From: Telopea speciosissima
Lineage: Eukaryota; Streptophyta; Magnoliopsida; Proteales; Proteaceae
Assembly: GCF_018873765.1 (NCBI RefSeq)
Contig: NC_057925.1
Span: 14,829,568 to 14,893,567 of the forward strand
Reading direction: 5' to 3'
DNA length: 64,000 nt
Made by a program: the position numbers and the translations under genes. Every line of letters starts with the position of its first letter. The first letter of the stretch is position 1. The notes under the pieces are model-generated. The model worked only from the letters and a program-made list of their open reading frames with translations. It was not told the DNA's origin and did not search any database. Of this stretch, positions 1-9,967 are shown one piece after another.

Positions 1-555
1 ACCATCGCTCTGTACCAGTACAGGACCAATAAGAGCGTATGTGGAATCATCGATATTGGCGGGATTTTGGGCTTTCATTAGGAGCGGATAACCGCCTTTG
101 GGTGCAGGGCCCACACTGCCTTGTAGGCTTTTTTTTTTTTTAACAAATAATAATAAAGATATTATTATTAATAATTTTATTTTTTTTGGTAAGATGTTAT
201 TAACAATTCATGGAAAATAAATAAGAAATAATTTTTTGGTATCAATTTTTTATTTTCATTTTTGATAATTTTTCTTTTTTAATGTTTTGGTATTAATTTT
301 GAAACTTGTTTTTATTTAAAATAAATGAAAAAAACCCAAAAATCATAATAAATAGTCATTTGGTTCTAATATTAGAAAGGGAAACCCCACCCCATCTTCT
401 TCTTTCGTTTGGTCCTCTTCACTCTCCGGCTGTCCAGCGCCATAAATTTGTTGAAACGGATTGCCCCCAAATTTAAACACTCAATTCATCTGCTTCAAGC
501 TCCTCTCGTTAAAGTAATCCCCAAATTTCCCATATGGTTTGCAACCTAAAAAGGG
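1..555. other. Window edge, no gene recognised
   Basis: The first 120 bases are GC-balanced and open on both strands for a short distance, but I could not match them to a family. From about 130 the sequence is AT-rich with poly-T, followed by a CT-rich stretch. I see no coding signal. Confidence 0.5.
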
Positions 556-722
556 TTCCGGCTCCTCTCCAAGGACCTCAGCGCCTAGGGAGTGCCCAAG
601 GGGCATCTAAGGGTTGGGCTATGCCGCACACATCTTGGTGCACGCCTAGGGATGTGTGCAACACAGCCCAACGGCTGGATGCCCCCTGGGCGTGCTAGGC
701 TCCCTGTAGAGGAGCTCAATCC
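556..722. repeat. Foldback (inverted-repeat) MITE, copy 1 of family A
   Basis: The two halves are imperfect reverse complements with arms of about 70 bp. The left half reads GGCTCCTCTCC...AGGGTTGGGCT...CACACATC, and the right half repeats this on the other strand, around a central GGTGCACGCC. A second copy of the same GC-rich family lies at 9535-9690. No transposase is encoded, so this is a non-autonomous hairpin element. The superfamily cannot be assigned because I did not find a clear target duplication. Confidence 0.75.
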
Positions 723-726
723 CCTA

Positions 727-1125
727 AAAAGTGAGTAACTAGGGCATTGATGGTTGCCCAAGCCTGGGTGGTACTTCTCCATCATCTCCTCATATTTATG
801 GACCAGGATTCCCTAGTACCCATGCAAGTAATAAGCACTCTCGAGATATACCTTGCCGTCCCACTTATCCATCTGCGTGATGAGGAGGTAAACCATGACG
901 GACTGATCATGCACCATCTCATTCCAACCATGCATCACAAAGTTTTGATCTTTGTATCGTTCCCACAGAACTTTTAAACCCACCATATCAGTGAACATGG
1001 CGTCACTATCCATCCACCACAAGAATTCTATCTCTGTATGAGAATGCAAGAGCTCACGAATCAAGGGATGCTTCACCTAGAAACCCACCATTTCTAAGGC
1101 GGTGAAGCTTTGATTCTGCTACTTG
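727..1125 (-). pseudogene. Xyloglucan 6-xylosyltransferase (GT34) gene fragment, broken
   Basis: Reading the minus strand gives a clear GT34 segment: HPLIRELLHSHTEIEFLWWM with DSDAMFTDMV (the DxD sugar-nucleotide motif), then WERYKDQNFVMHGWNEMV, then MVYLL...KVYLESAYYLHGY and KYEEMMEKYHPGLG. In functional family members these blocks are separated by roughly 75 residues around the NTGSFLLRN region, which is missing here. The junction falls at an Asp-Gln pair present at both ends in the family, so the deletion may have used short homology. At least two conserved tryptophans are TAG stops (in 'MVGF*VKHP' and 'HGY*GIL'). Family members make xyloglucan side chains in the Golgi. This copy cannot. 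The N-terminal part, toward 1260, is open but not recognisable. Confidence 0.85.
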
Positions 1126-1236
1126 CATCTGTTGGATTAGTTGGTTTTGGTTTTGGTTTTGATAATCTGATCGTTTTTGGCAATGACGAGACTCAGGGAA
1201 CGGAACCTTAGAGAACTCGACAGATGCATAATAAGG

Positions 1237-1255
1237 GTTTTCTATGATGGAAGAA
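1237..1255 (+). repeat. Left arm of a 19-bp perfect inverted repeat around the solo LTR
   Basis: The 19 bases here are exactly the reverse complement of 4427-4445. With the 3.15-kb solo LTR and one target duplication removed, the two arms would sit about 19 bp apart and form a hairpin. The LTR therefore inserted in the loop of a pre-existing palindrome. Confidence 0.85.
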
Positions 1256-1268
1256 GTCATAGTCTAAG

Positions 1269-4200
1269 TGTTACACCCGTGCCAAAAAAATTCGGGCTAG
1301 TTTGAACTTTGGTTGTAAGTTCGAACCCGAACCCTGACCCAAATCCGATTATAGATCTGGAACCCGAAGTCGTAGCATCAGGTACGTTATGGAATTTTAG
1401 TTGAGTGTTCAATCGGGTAGATGATGAAGAAAGAATCTTTACGGCAATGCGTCACATACCAGTAAAATGACGGATACCTCCCCTATGTAATTGCAAGACC
1501 TATCGACAGATGTACGCATCGTGGTAGGTTCCACTAACTGACAAGCATAAGCGGTGTTTGATATTTTAAACTTAAATATTTTTGGCGAGAATGTGTTAGA
1601 GAAAGTGGGGAAGGTCCCCAAAGATGAATCCTAGGATTTCATAAGCAAAAAGCCATAAATAAGGCATCAAAGGTAAGAAATGATGCAAGCAGAGTCTTGG
1701 GTCCAGCCTTGAGTCCGGTGTGGGCTGAACAACGGGGTACATCGAAATCACACACGGATTCACACCCAGGCTTGGATCCGGCCTTGTATCCGATGCGGGT
1801 CGGATACAAAATTTCAAGAATTCTGTGTAATACGTTATTATATATTGTTCAAATAGGATTATATTATAATAATGTTACTATATATTAAGATGTATTATAA
1901 TATTATTTTAATATAAGTTACATACAATATAATAATATGGTATTTATGTTTATATATATATATATATATGATTATATATAGTACATGAGTTATGTTGTAT
2001 TACTTAATTAAATGGAGAAGTAGGAGGTGGCTAGGAAGCATGAGGTGGCTTGTTGGTGAAATAGGAGGTGGTTAAGGAAGAAATAATGGGTTGGTGGACA
2101 AACCCACCTTGCCCATGCAAGATGGCGGTGTCCTTAATGAGATTTGGGCCAATTCTCTTACCTAGACAAAAGACTCAAAAGGTTGAATCATTCTATACTA
2201 CTAAAAAAAAAAATAAGAAAAGGAAAAGAAAGAAGAAGAACAAGAACTTGGGAGCTTAATTTCGGTTTTGTAGGTAAGAACCTCACTCTCTCTTCCATTT
2301 TTATGTAAAGTCCCATGGCTGATTTGTCAAACCTATTCTCTCATCCAATATTAATCTTTGATAGTTCCTTTAAAAATCTATGGAAATTAAAGCTAATTTA
2401 TCTCTATGATCACCCTTGACCTTCCATTTAACCTCTCACTTAAATCTATGAATTTTAATGGTAAACTCTAGATTTGAGTCGTTTTTGAATGATTTATTCA
2501 TTGAACCCAACAAATCCTTTGATAAGAGTAGGGTATTATGACCCTAGATGGCTTAGTGACCTTTTTCCCCAAGCCCTTATGGCTTAAAACCCAAGTGAAA
2601 TCAAGTTGGGAGGCTCAAATCTTAGAAATTCGGATTCAGCAGAGATGGACTCAGACCAGAATCTATAATAAGAGCCCGTACCTATTCTGTTTCCAGGTGG
2701 ACTCAGAGGTGGACTCAGACCAGAATCCATAATAAGAGTCTACACCTGTTCTATTTTCAGGTGGACCCAGACCAGAATCCACAACAAGAGTCCACACCTG
2801 TTCTGTTTTCAGGTGGACCCAAACCAGAATCCACCCAAGAGTCCGGTTCAGGTTTTTAGGGTATTTTACCCCGATTGGATCCAAGCACTGTGCCTCCACA
2901 TAAATGGGCTAAAATTCCATTTCAAGTTGGGTAGCATGTTTTGTCTACTATTATGAGAGATTGATCCCTGTTTAGTAAAATGGTATGACTCCACCATCCA
3001 AACTTCATTTGCTCTGATTCTCATTTTTGTTAGAAACTAGATTCATAGGGCTTCATTTTATTAGAATAAACCATTGCCCAATTCTGCCCTAAGTGATCTA
3101 GAATTTCCATACAAAATCTCCCATTTTTCCTTTAAATTCTTATAACTATTGTTAAACCTAAATGTGATTCTAAATCTATTACAACCTAACCCTAAGGTTA
3201 CCCTAGGATCTCACAAACACTCAAGCATATCCTAATACTTGTGTATGACTTAATAATTATAGGGAATAATCATTTGGTCATCGAAACCTATCAGCAACCG
3301 TCTCGAAAACTATTTCAATCTCGTAAACGCAAGCATAACAAGGTAAGTGGAGGTAGGCTTTGATTTCTTTTAAGAGTGTTTATTTCATTCTTAAACGTAT
3401 TTGTTAGGAATCATTTGCATATTTAAATTCATGTTTTATTTATGATATTTATTAATTTCATTGTTTATAACTATTGGTTGTGAATGATATGATGTGGAAT
3501 GGTTGGCAATATAAATTCTTGTGATAGATTAGATGCTGTAGTCGGTTTGGAAACGAGAGATATGGTGTGCCGTAGTATGGGATGCGGGAGTACTATACAC
3601 CTCGTACTATGCCATTTAGACTGCATATGGCTAAGAATGTCATTCCTTAGTGCTACAACCCTTACCAGCAGGGGTTCAAGTGTTGGGTGATCATAGCTCC
3701 CTATCACTGAGGAGTGTGAAGGACTCCAGGATGGGGTCCTGGCTATGATTATCGGGGTCTACCCATGGGAAGGTATATCATACCAACAACCATTGTGGGC
3801 TCCCTACAACAGTTGAGGTTACTTCTCGAGGCGGTTAAGTAGGAACCGAGAACATCTCCCGAGTTGTTGTCATGACACAGACCCGATTTAGGCATTTGTG
3901 TGTTAGGTGGATTTAATATTAAAATTGAATCCATGCATTTAAGATGCATGCTTGTGTGTGTGGTCTATCCTTTACTTGCTGAGCTCAGTGGAGCTCACCC
4001 CTGTGGAATTCTCTTTTTAGATGATCCTGCAGGTGAATACGTTTGTGACGGAAATGATTATTTGGAGAACAGGAACTGATGATGTGGCATTACCTTTTTT
4101 ATTTTTTTTTGTTTAGTACTATCCTTTTTTGTGGAAGAATTTCCACTGTTTATATTTTAGAATAGTGATGTGTTGGCTCGATGGTCGTGAACTCGGGAAC

Positions 4201-4415
4201 ATTGAGCTGTTGGAACTTTCAGTGTAAATAATATGTATATAGGACTTGTAAATATTAACTTTCCCTGCGCTCTGATCAATGTAACACCTGTTATCTTGAA
4301 ATTGTGTTGTGCTTGTGACGTGTATTTACTGCATCTGGATCCTGGTGATCTCCGAATACATCGGGTATTCGGGTCAGCCGTCGAATCCTCCTAGGGGTGG
4401 TTTCGGGGTGTGACA
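1269..4415. mobile_element. Solo LTR (3147 bp) of a large LTR retrotransposon, probably Ty3/gypsy
   Basis: The segment begins TGTTACACCC, ends GGGGTGTGACA, and is bounded by the perfect 5-bp duplication CTAAG (1264-1268 and 4416-4420). That is the signature of an LTR element insertion. No second LTR, primer-binding site, polypurine tract or gag/pol coding is present, so this is best read as a solo LTR left by recombination between two LTRs. The TGTCACACCCC-type terminus on the minus strand and the length recall Tekay/Del-type chromovirus LTRs, but that is from memory. Inside are AT-rich tracts near 1860-1990 and a 52-bp tandem array at 2647-2866. ORFs here are not genes. Confidence 0.85.
2647..2866. 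repeat. 52-bp tandem repeat, four units, inside the solo LTR
   Basis: Units starting GGACTCAGACCAGAAT or GGACCCAGACCAGAAT begin at 2647, 2711, 2763 and 2815. The last three are spaced exactly 52 bp. The first interval is 64 bp because of a 12-bp internal duplication. Each unit carries a CACCTGTTCTGTTTTCAGGT-like core. Confidence 0.9.
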
Positions 4416-4420
4416 CTAAG

Positions 4421-5340
4421 CGTCTGTTCTTCCATCATAGAAAACTCTAATACTCTAACAAAATTGTTAAGTTTCAATTATTTTTTGGTTTTTTTTTTTT
4501 ATGTTTATGATTAACCTTGAATTGCAATTATGGGTTTAGGTGGATGGTTTTGGGTAGTGGTTCTTTTACTGGTTTATTTCTCTGTACGGTGTGCACATGA
4601 ATCACTTGGAAATTTTTTTAATTCATCTTTGTGGAATCTCCATCCTAAAATACAGATTGATGTTGAATTTCAGGAGAAGAATCCCATCCATTACGGTTTA
4701 GAATTGATTTGGGAAGGAAGATGGGTGATGGGAGAATTTTTTTCACCTACAATTAAAATATATATGGGCTTTGGACCAATTTCTCTAAAAATATTTACGA
4801 GTACTTATCAAACTTATTTTTCATTCTATAATCTATTGTGTTTAGTAATTACCAAATAGCTTTTATTTTTTGATCAAAATGGTTTTTAGTAATGATTTTT
4901 TTTTAAATTAAGTCAAAAACAAAATGAAAAATGATACCAAAAAGAACCGAAAATAGTTAAGTCAAAAGTAGTTGCTAAGAAGGGGACGGATTGTAGAGCA
5001 ATCTTAGTTTTCAGTGTTGTAGAGACAGATTTATTATCTTTCCAATTTTTTTAAGATAGTGTTGCTGCCGCAGTCGCAGAGTTGAAGGAGATAGGAGGAT
5101 GCCTCAGTTTTGCAATCGCAAAGTCATTGCCTTAGTGTTGAGCTACTGTTACGTATCTTTATTTTAATATTTAAGATATTTTTAATAATTAGTATTTTTA
5201 GTTATTATTAGTTATTTATGGGAGAGAGTTAAAAGATAATTGCGGTTGTGTTGTACGTGGGTGGTATTGTGGAGGAGTTGTAGGATTTATACTAATTGTT
5301 ATCTAAGCCTATTTAATAGGTAGCATATAAAGTGAATGGA
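4421..5340. other. No gene recognised; AT-rich spacer
   Basis: An open frame at 4530-4859 (109 codons, plus) has a hydrophobic start but no recognisable domain, no splice context and no repeat. I treat it as chance. The remainder is AT-rich. Confidence 0.4.
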
Positions 5341-5436
5341 TATGAATTGAATCCCTAATAAAAGTTTTCTATTGAGAAAGAGGCATTATATGAATTGAAT
5401 CCCTAATAAAAATTCTCTATTGAGAAAGAGGCATGA
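5341..5436. repeat. 48-bp tandem duplication
   Basis: Two head-to-tail copies (5341-5388 and 5389-5436), each starting TATGAATTGAATCCCTAATA and ending AAGAGGCAT. They differ at only a few positions, so the duplication is fairly young. The surrounding 5160-5580 region resembles LTR-type non-coding sequence but I cannot define ends. Confidence 0.9.
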
Positions 5437-6845
5437 CTTCCTTCGTAAAGTCAAGAGGATTGGCTTGCTCCTAATTAAGCCAAACTCATTCCCTATTTTC
5501 TCTCTCTTCTTCTTTCTCTACTTATTATTATTTTTTTCTCATTTTATTTTATTTTAGATTATCCGTGCACTTGTCAGCTACCGCCGCTTGTCTCAAACAC
5601 AAGCGAGAGAGAGAGTAGGAGAGAGGAGTGTTCACACTGATAAGATAGAGGAAAAATCCACAAATAGAGACTGGATTGCAAAATCTTTGAACTCAGGAAT
5701 GGGATATAGCAAAAGGGGTGGGACGGGGGGTTTTAGAGGTGGTGGGTGGGGGTTACGTAGAGAGAGTGGGAAGGGGTTGTAGAGAAAGGGTTGGAGCGGG
5801 TATGCAAGGAAGGGGTGGGTTGTCGAGAAATTTGGGTTCTCAGGGTTATGGGAATAGAAGGAGTGAAAGGAGTGGGAGAACTTGTTTCATGGAGAGAAAA
5901 ATTATTTGAGTATAAAAACATATATAAATGAAGGAACATTTTTCATGCTAGGCTGTGTAGGAAAAATTTTGGCTGCAAGTCCTACTACCCTCAATCGTAG
6001 GCTCATCATGTAAGTGGGTGGGCATGCCCCCCACATTTATGTGGGATGTACTTGAACTTGATCGTTGCAATTGATCTTAATGCATAATCTATTTCTGACA
6101 AAAAAAAATTTGTAGGCGCAAACTTAGAATAATCCCTTTCCGCTTTGGGTTCACAAATATCCTCTTAGATTTAAATATTTTCATAATACGCTTATGGATT
6201 CCAAATCAACGCCTACAATTGGGGCAACATAAACATAGCTGCAACCCGGACAACAGCTAATTTTTGTCCGGCTGTGGAAGCTGTGCATGTGAGAGGACGG
6301 GAGCTTTGAGCCTTAAATAGGGGGATTATGTCTTTTCCAACTCCATGTGAGAAGGACACGGTCGTGCATGAAATCTTTAGCCTATAAATAATAAGGGAAC
6401 CAACTACGAAGTTTAAAATGCCCCTATCCAACACAAATTAATGGCATCATAGAGGGAATTTCCCTGGCCAATTTTTTTCTTAATTCAATTTGGTAAATCA
6501 TCCTTTCACTTATTCATAAACTGCTTTCTTTAATATCCATTAATTTTTCCTTGCCGGAAAATCTTTTACAAAATTGAATGTGAACAAACTTTAAACTTTG
6601 TTTCACCTCTTACAATATCCCAAGCTAAATAATTACATATAACTTCCATTGTTGATGCGTTTTATTGCAGCCTCTTATTCATTAACGTTGTGGCAGATCT
6701 TTGTAATTAAGGAAAATGCACGCCCAACCTTTCTGCAAACACATAAAAGAAATCAGAATTTCATAAGTACCAAGAGAGGGGAAAAGTGTTCTACCAAAAA
6801 AAAAGAGAGGGGAAAAGTGGCAAATATGGAATGATTAATTTCACA
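5437..6845. other. No gene recognised; GA/GGT-rich and AT-rich spacer
   Basis: The stretch contains a GA-rich tract (5600-5640) and a G-rich segment (5715-5850) that translates into Gly/Arg-rich chance peptides. I see no conserved domain on either strand. Confidence 0.4.
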
Positions 6846-6849
6846 GATT

Positions 6850-7185
6850 TTTATCCTCTCAAGTGCGGTGCACAATGCACCAATACACCACACTTGAGAA
6901 TCTAACCGTAAAAACATGGGCAATGGCGTCTTTTCATATTTGCAAGTATGAGGCTGCCGATTCAATCTGGTTTGGCCAAGTGGGATTAAGTATGAGTTTG
7001 ATTTTCTTTAGTGGCCTTTGAGTCAACCCTCTCTATATGATCAACCATTTATTTTATTTTCATCATCTCAAGTCCGGTGTACTGTCTAGTGCACCTTTAA
7101 AGTGCATCGGACGATGGTCACTGACTGCACTTGGGAGGATAAAGGTCCAATGCACAAGTGAGGTGCACCACACTTTGTGGATAAG
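6850..7185. repeat. Degenerate copies of foldback MITE family B
   Basis: The motif ATCCTCTCAAGTG(C)GGTGCAC occurs at about 6852, and an inverted pair CTCAAGTCCGGTGTAC / GCACTTGGGAGGATAAAG occurs at about 7070-7146. The same family forms a clean hairpin at 8987-9147 and two further copies at 60355-60527. Members share an AGTGCACCTTTAAAGTGCAT-like core. Confidence 0.65.
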
Positions 7186-7189
7186 TAAA

Positions 7190-7905
7190 CCCTAAGGTCC
7201 ATTAGCCAAAAAAAAAACCCCTAAGATCCTTCCTTAATGTCGTTTAGATCATACAAAGTTTGCTAGATGATAAAATAAAGCATTAAAAAATTCAAGGCTA
7301 CGAAAGATGGTGCAAAGATTAATTTGCATAACATGCATGCGAGGGTGCATAGATATACTTGTGAGTGCATAATTGAATTTGAACCTAAAATTTGACACAA
7401 ACTAATCAACGATATCTGTCCAATGGTTAAAACTACCACATCATCCTAGCACGTGACAAAATTAAAGGCGACTCTATACTAACCATGTAATTAATATTTG
7501 GAAAGAAAATTTTCAACCCACAGAAGAAGGAAACACTTAGAATCCAAGAGTCATAATTACTCCACCCCCTCCCCCCCAACCCATCAGATGAATCCGATAA
7601 TACATCCCACTGTTCTCCAATACCTTTTCCATACCATCCGACTATCTGAGGCCCTCGGTCAAGGGATATGAACTCATCACATTATACCAAATCCATCATT
7701 GCTAGACAGTAAAACACCGAAGCAAAATTCCGGTTAGATTGACAAACCATATTAGACCGGTTTTTTCAATTCCGGTTTTTTCAATTCCGGTTTGTTGTGG
7801 ATAAATTAATCATCCTGAACCAGTCTCTTGAAACAATCAAAATCATGGATGAACATTCTTCTTCTAATTAATTACTTTTCTACCCGGGTTTATGCATGAG
7901 TGGAG
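7190..7905. other. No gene recognised; intergenic
   Basis: AT-rich sequence with a short C-rich run near 7565-7580 and a TTTTTTCAATTCCGG direct repeat near 7760-7790. I see no coding signal. Confidence 0.4.
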
Positions 7906-7910
7906 GGATT

Positions 7911-8080
7911 TTGATCCTCTACGGCTGGGCAGCGTAGCGGCAATTGTGCAGCCCACATATAGGCAGGGGTGAAATGACTGCCCTACCTACTGCCCGAACA
8001 CCCTGCCTGGGTGGGGTCCATGCCCTGCCAGTGTGAGGCCGCACAATTGCTGCTTTGGTACCCGGCTGTAGCGGATCCAA
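7911..8080. repeat. Foldback element downstream of the small peptide gene
   Basis: GATCCTCTACGGCTGGG at the left and its imperfect complement CCCGGCTGTAGCGGATCC at the right bracket a segment whose inner arms (GCAATTGTGCAGCC / GGCCGCACAATTGC) are also complementary. It lies about 45 bp beyond the stop of the peptide gene and may be part of its 3' region. Confidence 0.65.
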
Positions 8081-8110
8081 ATTGTGAGTGGAGTAGTAGT
8101 GTTTCTTACC

Positions 8111-8168
8111 AGCTCTCTCTTTTTCTACACAATCAGAGCAGCTTTCTCTTTTTCTACACAATCAGAGT
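8111..8168. repeat. 29-bp tandem duplication overlapping the 3' end of the peptide gene
   Basis: Copies 8111-8139 and 8140-8168 differ at two positions. On the minus strand the duplication covers the codons just after the last cysteine. Because 29 is not a multiple of three, the second copy is read in another frame and supplies the present stop codon. Confidence 0.85.
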
Positions 8169-8337
8169 CACACTTCATCTCGCAGCGGTGATTGCTAAAC
8201 CCAGTGGTGCCTGTGCACTCTGTAACGCAATCCTTCAAGCAAGCGCTGTATTCAAAGGTGGCCTCTGTCTCAGGTAGGTGCAGTATTGCAAGGAGAACCA
8301 TGCATATCACAAACACTGCAACAGTTTTATTTGCCAT
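8125..8337 (-). CDS. Small secreted six-cysteine peptide (thionin-like family, tentative)
   Basis: A 70-residue product. Residues 1-26 form a typical signal peptide (MANKTVAV followed by a hydrophobic core and the AxA-like end TEA), so the mature peptide should be secreted. It has six cysteines spaced C-x3-C-x3-C-x10-C-x3-C-x3-C, two CxxxCxxxC blocks that would pair as two helices. That layout resembles plant thionin-like or hairpinin-type defence or signalling peptides, but I cannot assign a subfamily. The start is set at 8337 because a TATA-like box at 8394-8401 lies only about 12 bp from the upstream ATG at 8382, which would therefore be at or before the transcription start. The 8337 ATG follows a GA-rich leader. 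The C-terminal tail after the last cysteine comes from a local 29-bp duplication and may differ from relatives. Confidence 0.65.
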   Translation of the reverse strand: MANKTVAVFVICMVLLAILHLPETEATFEYSACLKDCVTECTGTTGFSNHRCEMKCDSDCVEKEKAALIV

Positions 8338-8393
8338 TCTCTCTCTCTCTCTCGTACACTCTCTACGTTGAAGAGAAGGCATTGGACCAGGAG

Positions 8394-8401
8394 TATTTAA
8401 A
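8394..8401 (-). promoter_or_regulatory. TATA-like box of the six-cysteine peptide gene
   Basis: TTTAAATA on the minus strand, 56 bp upstream of the chosen ATG. Transcription would be expected near 8365, giving a short GA-rich leader of about 30 bases. Confidence 0.55.
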
Positions 8402-8985
8402 GGGGGAAGCGATTGTTTATTTTTGGATGATTAATCTAAGATTAAGGGTAGGGAGTTGTGGTACCTTGGATTGTGGGATAGTGTTGAAACCATATTGGTT
8501 CAAACACAAAATTAAGAAACACTTGTAGCTTCTTTCAACGATGTAGGACATCTTTCTCCTTTTTCCTCTCTCTCTTTCTTGACCATTTCCATATTCCGAA
8601 GCACCGATATTACTTACAAGCCTAGAAGCTGATTTCTGTCCTCAATTTAATTATTCCAAAATTAAGGATCTCTCTCTCTCTCTCTCGCTCTAAGCGAAAA
8701 AAAGAACAACAGTTTTATTAGGACATAATGATGGTTATGCGTTACACTTTTTTGATGAATGCCATGATAGAAATAATCCACAAGATCAATATGCCAAATC
8801 AATGAACATTACATGAATTAATAACATAAGATTCAATTTGTTACATATCCAAATCCATATCGTTTGACGAAGTATTCGTCATAGTGTTTCTCTATCTCTT
8901 TCTTGATCTTGTCTGCTCTCTTATTCATATAATTGCCAGAGTTAGTAATTAATGAGCACTGCTAACATAGACTAGGAGTAGGGAC
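8402..8985. other. No gene recognised; upstream region of the peptide gene
   Basis: AT-rich, with CT microsatellites at about 8563-8580 and 8670-8690. I see no coding signal on either strand. Confidence 0.4.
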
Positions 8986-8986
8986 C

Positions 8987-9147
8987 TTTATCCCCTCAAG
9001 TACAGTACACCCTCAAGGACACCAAAAAGGTACATCTGACGGTGCACATGCACTTGGGGGAGTCTTTTAAACAAAATCACTTTAAGGTGCACTGTCAAAT
9101 GTACCTTTTTAGTGCACTTGAGGTGTACTGTACTTGAGGTGATAAAA
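8987..9147. repeat. Foldback MITE, best copy of family B
   Basis: Left end TTTATCCCCTCAAGTACAGT is matched at the right by its complement with one mismatch. Inner arms (AAAAAGGTACATCTGACGGT and its counterpart) are also complementary, giving arms of about 70 bp and a near-perfect hairpin. It has no coding capacity. Confidence 0.85.
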
Positions 9148-9534
9148 ATTCCTTGGAGTAGGTACGAATCCAGACTAAACAATTGATGGCTCTCCCATAA
9201 TGGGCTCAATTGTTAATAGGTCCACACATAAAATACAACTTTACACTTATTAGAGTGGGTTAATTAGAAAACCCCATTAACGACCACCTCATGTCTTGAG
9301 CTCCATCCAACCAAGCCCATCAATCAACATTCAACCACTATTTGGAGTTTGCCCTTATCGAATGGGTCTTGCAAGAAAATAGGATTTCATATTGAGGTCC
9401 AAATATACACTACTGGATAGGATGGCTCCTACTAGCTTTCACAGAAGTACAATGGTCATTTCACGTGGCCCTGTGTCTAGGCACAAGGGCGTGTATCGCA
9501 TGCGATCAGGTAGCATTCTCTTTGGATTGAACTC

Positions 9535-9690
9535 ATCTCCAGGGAGCCCAGCACGTCCCAGGGGGTATCCAGCCATTGGATTGTGCCACACACATCCCCC
9601 GGCGTGCACCGAGATGTGTGTGGCACAACCCAACCCTTGGATGCTCCCTTGGCACTCCCGGCGTTGAGCTCCCCGGAGAGGAACCGGATC
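9535..9690. repeat. Foldback MITE, copy 2 of family A, upstream of the PPR gene
   Basis: Arms of about 70 bp (CTCCAGGGAGCCCAGCACG... and ...GAGCTCCCCGGAGAGGAACC) are reverse complements with scattered mismatches, around GGCGTGCACCGAGATG. It belongs to the same family as 556-722. It ends about 280 bp before the PPR start codon, so it may sit in or near that promoter. Confidence 0.8.
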
Positions 9691-9843
9691 CCGTCTCTTT
9701 CCGTGTAATGATAATCACAGGGTATTTTAGGTATAAAACATGAAGGTTTAGCTCCACTGCGGCCAAGCTCAAATCGGGAATTTGCAAAACAGCCTTTATA
9801 GGGTTTTGGCTTTGCTGTTTAGGGTTTTAGATTTTAGCCATCG

Positions 9844-9876
9844 ATGGGGTTCGTTGTGCACTCTTCACACCAGTGA
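9844..9876 (+). CDS. Possible 10-codon upstream ORF in the PPR leader
   Basis: ATG at 9844 reads ten codons to TGA, ending 91 bp before the PPR start. If transcription starts upstream of it, this would be a small upstream ORF. The transcription start is not known, so this is only a possibility. Confidence 0.25.
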   Translation: MGFVVHSSHQ

Positions 9877-9967
9877 GTACCGGCCGGCATCATCACTACC
9901 CTCTATCGTCTAGTGGTTCAGCGTTTTGGGTTTTCAATTTCTCATCAGATAGTGTTGGGTGATCGTC

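Noticed and set aside
4530-4859. 109-codon ORF with hydrophobic start
   Set aside because: No recognisable domain or homologous spacing, and AT-rich codon use like the surrounding spacer.
5588-5909. Gly/Arg-rich ORFs resembling a glycine-rich protein
   Set aside because: The composition follows from a local G-rich tract, the two overlapping frames are equally 'good', and no signal peptide or promoter context is present.
8011-8277. 88-codon plus-strand ORF across the small peptide gene
   Set aside because: It is the antisense shadow of the six-cysteine peptide gene and the foldback element next to it.
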